From an uncultured Clostridia bacterium (GTDB lineage Bacteria > Bacillota > Clostridia > Lachnospirales > Lachnospiraceae), in the NCBI GenBank assembly GCA_947643415.1, contig CANRWA010000002.1, positions 1-64,000 on the forward strand: a DNA stretch of 64,000 nucleotides, written 5' to 3'. The translations under genes were made by a program, and so were the position numbers. How positions within the stretch are numbered: position 1 is the stretch's first letter; every line of letters starts with the position of its first letter. Of this stretch, positions 38,747 to 48,795 are shown in pieces. The notes below the pieces were generated by a model. It saw nothing but the letters and a program-made list of their open reading frames with translations. It did no database searches and was not told the DNA's origin.

Positions 38747-40849
38747 GTGGCAATAGAAAGAATATCAGAGATCCAGATGGGGGACATGCTGCTGATCTTT
38801 GAACAGGAGACAGACTACAGACGTGTTGGGTTCTATATGATACCAGCGGATATGAAGGAAGAGAATGTAAGTGACAAAAAGTTTTACCGCATCAACAGTC
38901 TGGCACAGCTAAAGCTGGTGGGGGACATTTACCCGAACTGCTATGGCAGTGGACAGACTATGCACAACTGTGAGACAGCGAATCTTTTCGAATATGATTC
39001 ACAGACAACAGAGAAGGAAGAGGGACGGACATATGTCCGGACTGTGATGAAGGACAGGCGGGGATATGAACTGGTCAATGTGGTCACCTGGTATGAAGGG
39101 GAGGACAGTTTTGAGATGAAAAATGTGTTTACCAACCATAGCAGGGACATGGTGACACTGGAAATGCTGTCTAGTTTTGAGATGGGAAACCTGACACCGT
39201 TTGTAGAGGGAATGGCGCCGGATACGATGCTGGTACACAGGCTCCGCAGTAAATGGAGCCATGAGGGCAGGCTGGTGACAGAGACAGTGGAAGATCTGCA
39301 GCTTGAGCCAAGCTGGTCTAACTGGTCAGTAGGTGTGGAGCGCTTTGGACAGAGGGGATCTATGCCTGTGATGAAATATTTTCCCTTTGTGGCTGTGGAG
39401 GATACGAAAAACCATGTTCTGTGGGGAGCCCAATTGGCACATGAGGCATCCTGGCAGATGGAGATCTATCGCCAGGATGACGGATTACATATATCAGGAG
39501 GACTTGCTGACAGGGAATTTGGTCACTGGATGAAGAATATTGACAGTGGGGAGAGCTTTGAGACCCCGAAGGCGATCCTCACCGTGTGCCGTGGTGATAT
39601 CGATCTCCTGTGCCACCGTCTTGTATCGGCGGGTGAGAAATATGTGGAGCAGGGACCGCAGGAGGAACAGGATCTTCCGATTATATTCAATGAATATTGT
39701 ACGACATGGGGATGCCCATCCCATGAAAATATCGCCGGGATCCTTGATGCGATCCAGGGGAAGGGATTTGATTATTTTGTTATTGACTGTGGCTGGTTTA
39801 AGGAGGATGGCGTGCCATGGGATATCAGCATGGGTGATTACAATGTGTCAGAGACGCTGTTTCCGGAAGGATTGGATAAAACAGTCGGGCTTATAAAAAA
39901 AGCGGGGATGCGTCCAGGCATCTGGTTTGAGATCGATAATGTAGGACATGCAGCGAAAGCATATGAGGCCACGGACCATCTGCTGAAGAGAGATGGGCAT
40001 CCTCTGTCGACATACAGCCGCCGATTCTGGGATATGCAGGATCCCTGGGTGAAAGAATATCTTGGGGAAAAAGTCATCGGAACCCTGAACAAGTATGGTT
40101 TTGGCTATATGAAGATGGATTATAACGACAGCATCGGCATCGGATGTGATGGTGCGGAATCCCTTGGTGAGGGGCTGCGCCGTAATATGGAGGCATCCGT
40201 GGACTTTGTGAGGCGGGTGAAAGAGGAATTGCCAGATCTTGTTCTTGAGAATTGTGCTTCTGGTGGTCATAAACTGGAACCCTTGATGATGGGGCTGTGT
40301 TCTATGGCATCCTTCTCAGATGCCCATGAGACAGAGGAGATACCGATTATTGCGGCAAATCTGCATCGGGCGATCCTTCCACGGCAGAGCCAGATATGGG
40401 CAGTGATCCGTCAGGATGATTCTCTGAAACGGATCGGTTATTCCATTGCCAATACATTCCTGGGAAGGATGTGCCTGTCAGGTGATGTGACAGGGCTCTC
40501 AGATGAGCAATGGGATGTCATTGACAGAGGGATCGCTTTTTATCGTAAGGTAGTTCCAGTGATCCGAAAAGGTATGACGCACCGGAGGGGACCAGGGATC
40601 TCCAGTGACAGGCATCCACAGGGGTATCAGGTGGTACAGCGTATTGGTGAAAGAGGGGAGACACTGATCGTGATCCATTGTTTCCATGGAGAACTGCCAG
40701 AGACTATCGAAGTAGATCTGACAGGATGTGTATCAAGAATCGCTGATGTGTATTCATATGACAAAAAAGCAGAGATTGATGTGAAAGATGATATATTGAT
40801 TTACCATACAACAGAAAATATGTGTGCAGTGGCCGTGTATCTGGCATAA
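38747..40849 (+). CDS. Alpha-galactosidase, glycoside hydrolase family 36
   Basis: About 700 residues, GTG start behind GGGAGG. An N-terminal beta-sandwich (to about 310) precedes a (beta/alpha)8 barrel: FDYFVIDCGWFKEDGV, RPGIWFEIDNVG, the nucleophile aspartate in GYMKMDYNDSIG, ENCASGGHKLEP and the acid/base in SMASFSDAHETEE. The C-terminal beta domain ends VAVYLA. No signal peptide is seen, so it acts in the cytoplasm on imported galactosides such as melibiose or raffinose. There is no sugar transporter next to it; it stands alone between sporulation genes. Confidence 0.9.
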   Translation: MAIERISEIQMGDMLLIFEQETDYRRVGFYMIPADMKEENVSDKKFYRINSLAQLKLVGDIYPNCYGSGQTMHNCETANLFEYDSQTTEKEEGRTYVRTVMKDRRGYELVNVVTWYEGEDSFEMKNVFTNHSRDMVTLEMLSSFEMGNLTPFVEGMAPDTMLVHRLRSKWSHEGRLVTETVEDLQLEPSWSNWSVGVERFGQRGSMPVMKYFPFVAVEDTKNHVLWGAQLAHEASWQMEIYRQDDGLHISGGLADREFGHWMKNIDSGESFETPKAILTVCRGDIDLLCHRLVSAGEKYVEQGPQEEQDLPIIFNEYCTTWGCPSHENIAGILDAIQGKGFDYFVIDCGWFKEDGVPWDISMGDYNVSETLFPEGLDKTVGLIKKAGMRPGIWFEIDNVGHAAKAYEATDHLLKRDGHPLSTYSRRFWDMQDPWVKEYLGEKVIGTLNKYGFGYMKMDYNDSIGIGCDGAESLGEGLRRNMEASVDFVRRVKEELPDLVLENCASGGHKLEPLMMGLCSMASFSDAHETEEIPIIAANLHRAILPRQSQIWAVIRQDDSLKRIGYSIANTFLGRMCLSGDVTGLSDEQWDVIDRGIAFYRKVVPVIRKGMTHRRGPGISSDRHPQGYQVVQRIGERGETLIVIHCFHGELPETIEVDLTGCVSRIADVYSYDKKAEIDVKDDILIYHTTENMCAVAVYLA

Positions 40850-40967
40850 CATCCGTGTTTGCCGTCGATAACAGCAGATTTATCATGTAAGAGGTCGAAA
40901 AATATAGAAAAATAAACAAAAAATAAAATAAAAATTAAAAAAATATTATAAAATATGCATTTTGTGC

Positions 40968-41008
40968 TTGAATTATGGCGAATTTCAGTTTATACTACGC
41001 TTGTCGAC
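40968..41008 (+). promoter_or_regulatory. Predicted spo0A promoter with a possible 0A box
   Basis: TTGAAT (40968-40973), 17 bases, TATACT (40991-40996). TTGTCGAC at 41001-41008 matches the core of the Spo0A binding site (TGTCGAA) at seven positions of the core and sits at about the transcription start, suggesting autoregulation. Confidence 0.6.
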
Positions 41009-41051
41009 ACTTTATAAAAAATTTATAATTTTGAATTAGGAGGATAATATT

Positions 41052-41843
41052 TTGGAGAAACTGAAAGTTTTGATCGCGGAAGATAACCCAAGGATCGCAG
41101 CCCAGATTGAGCACATTTTGCAGGAGGACCCAGAGATTAAGGTTGTGGGAAAAGCAGAAGATGGTATTGAGACAATGGGGATGATCGATGAGACAGAACC
41201 AGATGTACTGCTGCTTGATCTGATTATGCCAAAGCTGGACGGGCTTGGAGTCCTGGAGCGTCTGACAAAGAGAAAAGAGACCGGAAAACGGCCGGAGACA
41301 ATTGTAGTATCTGGCATAGCCCAGGAAAGGATCACAGAGACAGCGTTCAATCTGGGAGCAGCTTATTACATATTGAAACCTTTTGACAGTGAAATGATCT
41401 TGAGCCATATTCAGCAGTTTAAACCGGGGGCAAGAAAGTTCATCGCAGCTCCGGAAGAGAACCGGAGAAGCGATGAACTGGCAAGGTATAATTTGGAATC
41501 CGATGTCACAAACATCATTCATGAGATTGGCGTACCAGCACACATTAAGGGATACCAGTATCTGCGGGATGCCATTATGATGTCAGTGGATGACAGTGAG
41601 ATGCTGAATTCCATTACGAAGATACTTTATCCGTCCATTGCGAAACAGCATGGAACGACACCGAGCCGGGTAGAGCGTGCGATCCGGCATGCTATCGAGG
41701 TGGCATGGAGCAGAGGCAAAGTAGATACGATTGATGAATTATTTGGTTATACAGTACATAATGGCAAAGGGAAGCCGACAAATTCAGAATTTGTGGCCTT
41801 GATCGCAGATAAAATCCGTTTGGAGCAGAAAATGAGACTTTAG
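41052..41843 (+). CDS. spo0A: Sporulation master regulator Spo0A
   Basis: A 263-residue response regulator with a TTG start behind AGGAGGA. The receiver domain (1-120) has the acidic pocket AEDN, phospho-acceptor [14 protein letters not shown] and the lysine in YYILKPFD. The Spo0A-specific C-terminal domain (about 150-260) contains [20 protein letters not shown] and the recognition helix region [19 protein letters not shown]. Phospho-Spo0A activates and represses early sporulation genes. It is followed 20 bases later by an OmpR-type regulator. Confidence 0.96.
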   Translation: MEKLKVLIAEDNPRIAAQIEHILQEDPEIKVVGKAEDGIETMGMIDETEPDVLLLDLIMPKLDGLGVLERLTKRKETGKRPETIVVSGIAQERITETAFNLGAAYYILKPFDSEMILSHIQQFKPGARKFIAAPEENRRSDELARYNLESDVTNIIHEIGVPAHIKGYQYLRDAIMMSVDDSEMLNSITKILYPSIAKQHGTTPSRVERAIRHAIEVAWSRGKVDTIDELFGYTVHNGKGKPTNSEFVALIADKIRLEQKMRL

Positions 41844-41863
41844 CCAAAAGGAAAGGAGTTTTC

Positions 41864-42535
41864 ATGATACACATTTTAGTTGTTGAGGACGAGAGGGCGA
41901 TTTCAGATCTGATTCGACTGAACCTGATAAGGGCCGGGTATGAATGTACCATGGCATATGACGGAAAGGCGGCAGCAGATATTTTAGAGACACGGAATTT
42001 TGACCTTGTTCTTTTGGATATTATGCTGCCATTTATTAATGGTTATGAACTGATGGAATATATCCGGCCACTCAGGATCCCAGTGATCTTTATCACTGCA
42101 AAGGCGGCGCTTTCTGACCGGATCAAAGGATTGACCTCAGGGGCAGAAGATTATATCATCAAACCTTTTGAGGTTGTGGAACTGCTGGCACGTATTGGAA
42201 TCGTTCTACGCCGGTATAACAAACTGGAACAGAGACTGCTCTATGCGGATATTGAGGCAGATGTGGAGAACCAGACAGTGATGAAGGCGGGAAAGCTGGT
42301 GGAATTGACACCAAAGGAATTTGAACTGCTTGTTTTTTTTATGAGAAATCAGAATATAACTCTTTTCAGAGAAAAAATATATGAGGAAATATGGGGGTCG
42401 GAATATCCGGTTGAGTCCCGGACACTGGACCTTCACATTCAGAGGCTTCGGAAAAAACTGAAGCTGACAGAGGAACTGAAGACGATTTTTAAGGTGGGTT
42501 ACAGATTAGAGGGGACAAATGAAATTTCGCAATAA
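41864..42535 (+). CDS. OmpR/PhoB-type response regulator
   Basis: A 223-residue protein. The receiver domain (1-115) shows VVEDE, the phospho-acceptor in DLVLLDIMLPFINGYELM, T in IFITAKA and K in IIKPFE. The C-terminal winged-helix DNA-binding domain (130-220) contains VELTPKEFELLVFFMRN and SRTLDLHIQRLRKKL. It shares 17 bases with the histidine kinase gene, so they are a coupled pair. Its probable targets include the secreted protein and lipoprotein genes downstream, by position only. Confidence 0.92.
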   Translation: MIHILVVEDERAISDLIRLNLIRAGYECTMAYDGKAAADILETRNFDLVLLDIMLPFINGYELMEYIRPLRIPVIFITAKAALSDRIKGLTSGAEDYIIKPFEVVELLARIGIVLRRYNKLEQRLLYADIEADVENQTVMKAGKLVELTPKEFELLVFFMRNQNITLFREKIYEEIWGSEYPVESRTLDLHIQRLRKKLKLTEELKTIFKVGYRLEGTNEISQ

Positions 42536-43979
42536 AGTATTGGTCATGAATATGATACTGCTGTCGGCAGGCCTTGGGTTTGTGGGATATCTGATGATCC
42601 GTAAAAATTTTGATATCGTCCAGAAGACAGGGCTCACACATGCCATCGTGGAAAATAACCTGGTTCAGTCTTCTGTAGAATATGATCTTCTACAGGTGTT
42701 GAATAGCAGCGGGTATCAGGAGAAGACGGAACAGTCAAGGCGGATTTACCAGATAAAAAGCGAACTGGAAGGGATCGGCGGCAGGATAGAGGGAAGTATG
42801 ATGGCATCCGGTACAGCCTTTTATATATATTATGATAATGAATATACTTTTAGCAGCGATGGCGGTGACAATAAGATACCTGTCCGGTTATTTTACAATA
42901 TGAAAGCCGGGGAGAAGAATTACCTGATCTGTGAGGAGGAGGGGAAGAGTGTGATCTATGTTACCTCCTGCAGCATGGTAGGGGAACAGTACCTGCATGT
43001 CATCAATAAATCGGACATTACTGAAAATTACCAGATGCTGACAGAACAGATCTGGTATTTCCGGCTGGTGATCCTTTTTGTGCTGATGGCGGCGTCATTT
43101 CTCATGTTTCTTGCAAGCCGTTATCTTACCCGGCCGCTTGAACAGCTTACCAGGGCATCGTCGGAGATTGCCAGGGGAGATTATTCACAGCGGGTCACGG
43201 TTTCTTCTCAGGATGAGGTGGGGCAGTTGGCAGAACAGTTCAACCATATGGCAGAGGCAGTGGCAGATCACATTGTGCAGTTGAATGAGATGCTGCAGAG
43301 CCGGGAACAGTTTGTGGCTGATTTTACCCATGAGATCAAGACACCAATGACGACTATTATAGGTTATGCAGATACGATGCGTTCTATGGAACTGCCTAGA
43401 CAGGAGCAGATCCTTGCCCTGAATTATATTTTCTCAGAGGGTAAGCGTCTGGAAGACATGTCTGGAAAGCTCTTTGCACTCATCTATCTCAAAAGGACAG
43501 AGATCGAGTGCCTGCCGGTGCATGTTACAGATTTCATAGCGGAGATCAGGCAGATCACAGAGCCTATGCTGAAAAGGAAAAAACTCACTCTTGCGACAGG
43601 TGTAGAAGAGGGGATCATAAAGATAAACAGGGAGTTATTTGTGACTGTGTTTATCAATCTTATCGACAATGCCCGTAAGGCATCCGATCCAGAGGGGGAG
43701 ATCCGTATCCTGGGGCAGAAGGGACGGATGGGGGAGAATGCAGGATACCAGTTTCTGGTAGAGGATGATGGCATTGGCATGAAAGAGGAAGAAGTGAACC
43801 GGATGTGTGATGAGTTTTATATGGCAGACAAGTCCCGCTCCAGAAAAGAGGGCGGTGCGGGTATCGGCATGTCTCTTGTGGCGCTGATCCTGGATTGCCA
43901 TAAGGCAGAGTGGAAGGTGGAGAGCGAACCAGGAAAGGGGACCGTGATCCGGATCTGTGTAGGGGAGGGGAGAGAATGA
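42519..43979 (+). CDS. Membrane sensor histidine kinase
   Basis: A 486-residue kinase. Membrane helices at about 8-28 and 180-203 enclose an extracytoplasmic sensing domain of about 150 residues. A HAMP linker (SRYLTRPLEQLTRASSEIAR), dimerisation domain with the histidine in FVADFTHEIKTPMTT and an ATPase domain with NLIDNARKA, VEDDGIGM and GGAGIGMSLV follow. It pairs with the overlapping OmpR-type regulator. Signal unknown. Confidence 0.92.
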   Translation: MKFRNKVLVMNMILLSAGLGFVGYLMIRKNFDIVQKTGLTHAIVENNLVQSSVEYDLLQVLNSSGYQEKTEQSRRIYQIKSELEGIGGRIEGSMMASGTAFYIYYDNEYTFSSDGGDNKIPVRLFYNMKAGEKNYLICEEEGKSVIYVTSCSMVGEQYLHVINKSDITENYQMLTEQIWYFRLVILFVLMAASFLMFLASRYLTRPLEQLTRASSEIARGDYSQRVTVSSQDEVGQLAEQFNHMAEAVADHIVQLNEMLQSREQFVADFTHEIKTPMTTIIGYADTMRSMELPRQEQILALNYIFSEGKRLEDMSGKLFALIYLKRTEIECLPVHVTDFIAEIRQITEPMLKRKKLTLATGVEEGIIKINRELFVTVFINLIDNARKASDPEGEIRILGQKGRMGENAGYQFLVEDDGIGMKEEEVNRMCDEFYMADKSRSRKEGGAGIGMSLVALILDCHKAEWKVESEPGKGTVIRICVGEGRE

Positions 43980-44485
43980 CGAAAAAGATTATATTGATCT
44001 CCGGTATGGTTATTTTTCTGTGCTGTGCCTTTTTTCTGCCAGGGCAGATACTTTTGTGGCAGAGCGGCAGGGAACTGGATGTGGTTGGCACGGTTCCTAA
44101 GGACAGCTATCAGTCAGAGGGTTCAGCCCTTGCCAGGGAGGCATCAGCACGGCTCTCAAAAGAAGAGAAGCTGCGTCTTATCACGGGAGAATGGGAGAGC
44201 GAGATATCAGAGGCAGGAGATTTTGAAATGCAGCTCCAGGGATACGAGGCAGTGAGGATGGCACGGGAGAAAGTGCAGCAAATGTATAAGGAAGGAAAGT
44301 TTCCTGTGGATCTGTCGGAACTGTATCAGAACTGGTATGGCTGGCAGGCAACACCGTATAAGGCGGTGGATACTACGTTCCACACATATACGGCGTACTA
44401 TTGGGAGATCGTGTTCGAGAGATTTGACAGGAAGGAAAACTACACAATATGGATGCTGGAGGATGGAACGGTCTTTGAATTATAA
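43976..44485 (+). CDS. Small exported or membrane-anchored protein of unknown function
   Basis: A 169-residue protein translationally coupled to the kinase (ATGA overlap). One N-terminal hydrophobic segment (about 5-28) is followed by an extracytoplasmic domain of mixed charge with YEAVRMAREKVQQMYKEG and a C-terminal beta pattern (AYYWEIVFERFD, YTIWMLEDGTVFEL). I do not recognise the family. As third gene of the two-component operon it may be an accessory sensor or first output; the ending resembles that of the lipoproteins that follow only in general style. Confidence 0.65.
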   Translation: MTKKIILISGMVIFLCCAFFLPGQILLWQSGRELDVVGTVPKDSYQSEGSALAREASARLSKEEKLRLITGEWESEISEAGDFEMQLQGYEAVRMAREKVQQMYKEGKFPVDLSELYQNWYGWQATPYKAVDTTFHTYTAYYWEIVFERFDRKENYTIWMLEDGTVFEL

Positions 44486-44590
44486 GGCTTATGGTATTTA
44501 CAAATTGTTTACAAGAGGAGAATAAAATGATGCCAAGGTTAAAATGGCATTGGTGCCATTGAGCTGGTAAAAAAGAGGGAGGTTGTTGTT

Positions 44591-45799
44591 ATGGGAAAAA
44601 GAAAAACAATATTATGGATGGCGATGATCATAATCGGCATCTTTGCCCTGTCTGCCTGCTCCGCCGGAGAGAATGGCGGTACAGAGAGGAGAGAGAGTGG
44701 ACAGAAGAAAGAGAGCAGTGCCGGCCTGAGCCAGTTTGCAGAGGCAAAGGGAGAGACGTGGCAGGATTCATGGAGTGAGGAGACGGTAAGTGGTTCTACT
44801 GTCCGTGTGAATGTGCTGGCGGAAACGGTGGTGCCGGATCTAAAGCAGATGTCTACGGTGGAGGTATGTCCATATGAATTCAACGAAGAAAATAGAAAGA
44901 AGCTGGCGGATGCTCTTTTTGACGGTGGATGGGAGAGGACGGAAAAGAAATATTATGGAACAAGGGATGGTATTGAATATGAGCTGGACGCTGCTGATGT
45001 AGATGAAAAGGGAAGCAACATTTTTTTTAGTGCAAAAGAGAGGAAAGATATTTATCCGGAAAGGGTAAAGGGAAAGGGAGATTTTTATTACTGGCCGGTG
45101 GAGGAAGAGAATGGATCAGAAAACGAGTGTAAGCTGACAAAGGAGGAGGCGGACAAAATAGCGCGGGCATTGCTGCAGAAAACAGGTTTTTCGGATCTGA
45201 TCCAGATAGATGCAAAGGTGCTGCAGTGGGAGGAGCATGCCAACGACGAAAACGGTGAACCGTTGGACCTCGGGGAATCAGCAAAGCAGTTTAATGATGG
45301 CTGGTATTTTACTTATGGCCAGGGGGTGGATGGAGTTGCTTTTAACGAATTTGCTGTTCACAGAGAGCCTGTTCATGGAGATGATGAGGAGGTCACCACG
45401 GAGGGGTATTCTGAGGACTGCCTTATTCGTGTTTTCATTACGGATAGAGGAGTGATTGAAGTTGATTTTGGCAGTCTTCTTGAAATTCAGTCTATAACGC
45501 CGGGAGTGAAGCTGCTTCCATTAGATGAGATCAAGAAGATCATGAAGAGTGAGATAAAGCAGCTTGCTGAGTTCAACGTTACAAAGCGGAAGAAATACAC
45601 CATGAAATTTGAATTCCTGGAACTGGTCTATTATCGGGTGACAGATCCGGAAAATGCGAATCAGTTTACCTATATTCCGGCATGGCGCCTGCGGGACCAC
45701 ATGGGGTATGAACCTCCTTTCGTTGTTAATGCTATGGATGGCAGTGTGGTGAATGACTGGGAAGAGACATGGAAAATAGTGAAAGATAAAGAACAATAG
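44591..45799 (+). CDS. Lipoprotein of unknown function, tandem paralogue 1
   Basis: A 402-residue lipoprotein: signal peptide with lipobox FALSAC (cysteine at about 23). The mature part shares many blocks with the next two genes: KKESSAGLSQFAEAKGETW, the line QMSTVEVCPYEF, EEADKIARALLQKTGFSDL, RVFITDRGVIEVDF, VKLLPLDEIKKIMK and the C-terminal FTYIPAWRLR, PFVVNAMDGSVVNDWEE. No enzyme motif is visible. It lies 105 bases after the two-component operon. I do not recognise a named function. Confidence 0.82.
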   Translation: MGKRKTILWMAMIIIGIFALSACSAGENGGTERRESGQKKESSAGLSQFAEAKGETWQDSWSEETVSGSTVRVNVLAETVVPDLKQMSTVEVCPYEFNEENRKKLADALFDGGWERTEKKYYGTRDGIEYELDAADVDEKGSNIFFSAKERKDIYPERVKGKGDFYYWPVEEENGSENECKLTKEEADKIARALLQKTGFSDLIQIDAKVLQWEEHANDENGEPLDLGESAKQFNDGWYFTYGQGVDGVAFNEFAVHREPVHGDDEEVTTEGYSEDCLIRVFITDRGVIEVDFGSLLEIQSITPGVKLLPLDEIKKIMKSEIKQLAEFNVTKRKKYTMKFEFLELVYYRVTDPENANQFTYIPAWRLRDHMGYEPPFVVNAMDGSVVNDWEETWKIVKDKEQ

Positions 45800-45808
45800 G
45801 GGGGATTC

Positions 45809-47236
45809 ATGATGAAGAAGCGTAAAATAGTTTTGATGATATTGGCTGTGATGGCAATAGTGGTTCTGTCTGCCTGCGCCTCTCACGGGAATAGTGGAGA
45901 GAGTAAAGAGGGTGCGCAGAAGAAGGAAAGCAGTCCGGATCTGGAGCAGTTTGCAGATGATGCAGGGGATATGTGGACGGATTCCTGGAGCGTAGATACC
46001 GCTAGTGTGGGACCTGTGAATATTTCCACCAATGCACTGGTGGAGCTGCCAAAGGTGAAGCAGATGTCCACTGTGGAAGTACAGAGATATACATTTAATG
46101 AAGAGAATAAAAAGAAAGTAGCAGAGGCAATCTTTGGCACTGAGGTATACTACTATGATGATGAGCATCTGCCTAAAGCAGAGCTCCAGGAACTTCTTGA
46201 TATCTGGCGGGAGAATGAAGAGATAAGTGAGAAAGCGATTCAGGAATTGAAAGGGCAGGAGGAGAAGGAAAGGGACCTCGGTGATATGGAAGAGGAACTC
46301 GAAGAAGAGAAAGCTAAGGTTAAGAAGTATGAGAAACTGTTGAAAAAAGCATCAGACGATTATGTGAAAGTGGAAGGCGATTATAAGGGAGATGAATATA
46401 TAGGAAACAGGGATGGCATCTGGTATCAGCTGGTTTTTGATACTTATGAGGATGGGAAATTTAGTGATATTGACCTTTTTGCCCATGACCAGGCAGATAT
46501 TTACCCGGATGAGCGGAAGGTGGGAAAGGAAGACTGCTCTATGAATCAGGCAGATATTAAGCTGGAATTCAAAAATAAGTGTAGGATGGCGAAGACCGAC
46601 GCAGAGAAGGAAGCAAGGGAATTTCTGCAGAAAGCCGGTTTTTCTGATCTTATCCTGGCGGAGGAATATACATTGGAGTGGACCAGTGGAGAGACAGATC
46701 GGAATGATAGTCTGGTTAATGGCTGGAGCTTTACGTTCTCTCCCGGTGCACAGGGTGCACCTTTTAGTCATTATGAAGAATTTAATGATTATAGTAGTGG
46801 CTCTGTCGTGTCAGGGACAGAGATTATTTCAGATACCAGGTTTTCGCTGCAATGTGGTATTATCATCAGCGTTACGGATAAGGGAGTGATCGGTGCGAAG
46901 TTCCAGAATCCCATCACAGTCCTTTCTTCCACCCCGGCAGTAAAGCTTCTGCCACTGGAGGATATCAAGAAGGTTATACGGGATGAGATCGGGGAGTTTG
47001 CTGAGTTTAACTATGCGTCGAATAAGGTTTCCAACTTGAAATTTAACCGTCTTACACTGGGGTACTACCGGCTGCCGGACCCGGAACATAAGGATCTATA
47101 TACCTATGTCCCGGCATGGAGGCTGTGGAGTAACAGTGGAGACGCTTCTTCCTTTGTGGTCAATGCCATGGATGGGAGTGTGGTTAATGACTGGACAGAG
47201 AAACGGAAGGTCACTGCCAAGACAGATCCAAAGTAA
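45809..47236 (+). CDS. Lipoprotein of unknown function, tandem paralogue 2
   Basis: A 475-residue lipoprotein with lipobox VLSAC and the shared blocks KKESSPDLEQFADDAGDMW, KQMSTVEVQRYTFNEENKKK, AREFLQKAGFSDLI, ISVTDKGVIGAKF, VKLLPLEDIKKVIRDEIG and YVPAWRLWS ... VVNAMDGSVVNDWTEK. Compared with paralogue 1 it carries an insert of about 70 residues (about 115-190) that is strongly charged and predicted coiled coil (EEKERDLGDMEEELEEEKAK). Ten bases separate it from paralogue 1. Start 45809 or 45812. Confidence 0.82.
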   Translation: MMKKRKIVLMILAVMAIVVLSACASHGNSGESKEGAQKKESSPDLEQFADDAGDMWTDSWSVDTASVGPVNISTNALVELPKVKQMSTVEVQRYTFNEENKKKVAEAIFGTEVYYYDDEHLPKAELQELLDIWRENEEISEKAIQELKGQEEKERDLGDMEEELEEEKAKVKKYEKLLKKASDDYVKVEGDYKGDEYIGNRDGIWYQLVFDTYEDGKFSDIDLFAHDQADIYPDERKVGKEDCSMNQADIKLEFKNKCRMAKTDAEKEAREFLQKAGFSDLILAEEYTLEWTSGETDRNDSLVNGWSFTFSPGAQGAPFSHYEEFNDYSSGSVVSGTEIISDTRFSLQCGIIISVTDKGVIGAKFQNPITVLSSTPAVKLLPLEDIKKVIRDEIGEFAEFNYASNKVSNLKFNRLTLGYYRLPDPEHKDLYTYVPAWRLWSNSGDASSFVVNAMDGSVVNDWTEKRKVTAKTDPK

Positions 47237-47258
47237 ATAGTGTGAGGAGGAAACTGAG

Positions 47259-48698
47259 ATGGGAAAAAAGAAAATGATTCTGTTGATGTGCATGGTTACA
47301 ATGGGTATCTTTGCTCTTTCTGCCTGTTCTGGCGAGGAGGTAGAGCCAGATGTTCCGGAACAGGGGCAGAAGAAGGAGAGCAGTGCGGATCTGAGCCAGT
47401 TTGCTGACTGCGACGGGGATACATGGATGGAATCCTGGAATGGAAAGACCGCCAGTGGGCTGGATTTCAGCGCCAGGCTGAATGTATATATGTCAGTGCC
47501 GAAGTTAAAGAGGATGTCTACGGTGGAAGTGCGCAAATATGTTTTCAATAATGAAGATAAGAAAAAAATGATGGAAGGCATCTTTGACAAGGACATTTAT
47601 TATAATGATGACAATAAATTACCAAAATCTGTTTTGAAACAATATCTGAGCGGTGCTGAGGGTTCTGTCGAATACTATGAAGATCAACTGCAGAAGATGA
47701 AAGATGGCAATACAGAGAGCGGAAGTTCCCAGTCTGAGATGGAAGGGCTGCTCAAGGAACAGAGGGAGAACATCAAAAAATATAAAAAGCTGATGAAGAA
47801 GGCACCAAGAGATTTTCAGAAAGTTCAGGATGATGATTATGAGGGAAACAGTTTTTTGGGGGAACGGGAAGGGATTGAGTATATCCTCCGGTGTGATACA
47901 GATGAAGGGACAGGACAGGGGATAACGATTGACATGAGCCCTTCCAATGAAGATGTGGTAAAACCTGACCGGATGAAAGGAAAGGGAGGATATTGTTATT
48001 CGGGAGAGACAGGGAAGGAACTGGAGAATGACTGCAAGATGAAGAAAGAGGATGCGGAAAAGCTGGCAGGGGAATTTCTGCAGAAGGCAGGGTTTACTGA
48101 CCTGGTACAGGAGGAGGAAAGTGTCCTGATGTGGAATGTGTGGAATGATCCCAACGCGGCCAGGGGAGATCCGGATGAGAGTTTTGCAGATGGCTGGGTA
48201 TTTCATTATGCACCGGGAGTCGATGGGGTTTCTTTTCCCAGCTTTGGCATCGAGGCAGACTATCAGACAGAGGCTGGGGATGTTACTTATAAGGGCTATC
48301 CGTTGAATTGCAGAATACAGGTCAGCGTCACAGATAAAGGCGTTATTCATGCGATCTGGTTCAATCCTGTTGAGGTCTTGTCCGTCACACCAGACGTGAA
48401 ACTGCTTCCTGTTGAAAATATTAAGAATATCATCAAAGAAGATATAGGTGTATTGGTCGATTATCTTTCTGAGAATGGTTTTTTTGCCGGAATGAATGAG
48501 CCTGTTATAAATTTTAACCGTATGGATCTGATTTATTACCGGATTTCTGATCCAAAGGATAAAGAACGGTTTACTTATGTGCCGGCATGGAAACTGCGGC
48601 GTAATACGAATGACAGGATTCCCTTTTCCTTTGTCGTCAACGCTATGGATGGAAGTGTGTTAGAGGATTGGGATTCTGAGTGGCAGATCGTGTCCTAG
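47259..48698 (+). CDS. Lipoprotein of unknown function, tandem paralogue 3
   Basis: A 479-residue lipoprotein with lipobox FALSAC. Shared blocks: KKESSADLSQFADCDGDTW, KRMSTVEVRKYVFNNEDKKK, AGEFLQKAGFTDLVQ, VSVTDKGVIHAIWF, VKLLPVENIKNIIKEDI and FVVNAMDGSVLEDWDSEW. It also has the charged helical insert, here with SQSEMEGLLKEQRENIKKYK, so 2 and 3 are closer to each other in layout than to 1. The GEL-like repeated C-terminal block suggests a common ligand-binding fold. Last gene before a hairpin. Confidence 0.82.
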   Translation: MGKKKMILLMCMVTMGIFALSACSGEEVEPDVPEQGQKKESSADLSQFADCDGDTWMESWNGKTASGLDFSARLNVYMSVPKLKRMSTVEVRKYVFNNEDKKKMMEGIFDKDIYYNDDNKLPKSVLKQYLSGAEGSVEYYEDQLQKMKDGNTESGSSQSEMEGLLKEQRENIKKYKKLMKKAPRDFQKVQDDDYEGNSFLGEREGIEYILRCDTDEGTGQGITIDMSPSNEDVVKPDRMKGKGGYCYSGETGKELENDCKMKKEDAEKLAGEFLQKAGFTDLVQEEESVLMWNVWNDPNAARGDPDESFADGWVFHYAPGVDGVSFPSFGIEADYQTEAGDVTYKGYPLNCRIQVSVTDKGVIHAIWFNPVEVLSVTPDVKLLPVENIKNIIKEDIGVLVDYLSENGFFAGMNEPVINFNRMDLIYYRISDPKDKERFTYVPAWKLRRNTNDRIPFSFVVNAMDGSVLEDWDSEWQIVS

Positions 48699-48734
48699 TA
48701 CAATGGCAACAGACAGTACAAGATCCGCTGTCCT

Positions 48735-48767
48735 GGCTAGGGTATAAAAAGTAACCATACCCTGGCC
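48735..48767 (+). terminator. Hairpin after the lipoprotein cluster
   Basis: Stem GGCTAGGGTAT/ATACCCTGGCC (one G-U pair), 36 bases after the stop of paralogue 3. It has no long T run downstream. Confidence 0.5.
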
Positions 48768-48795
48768 GGATAATAACATTATTTAAAATTCAGAC

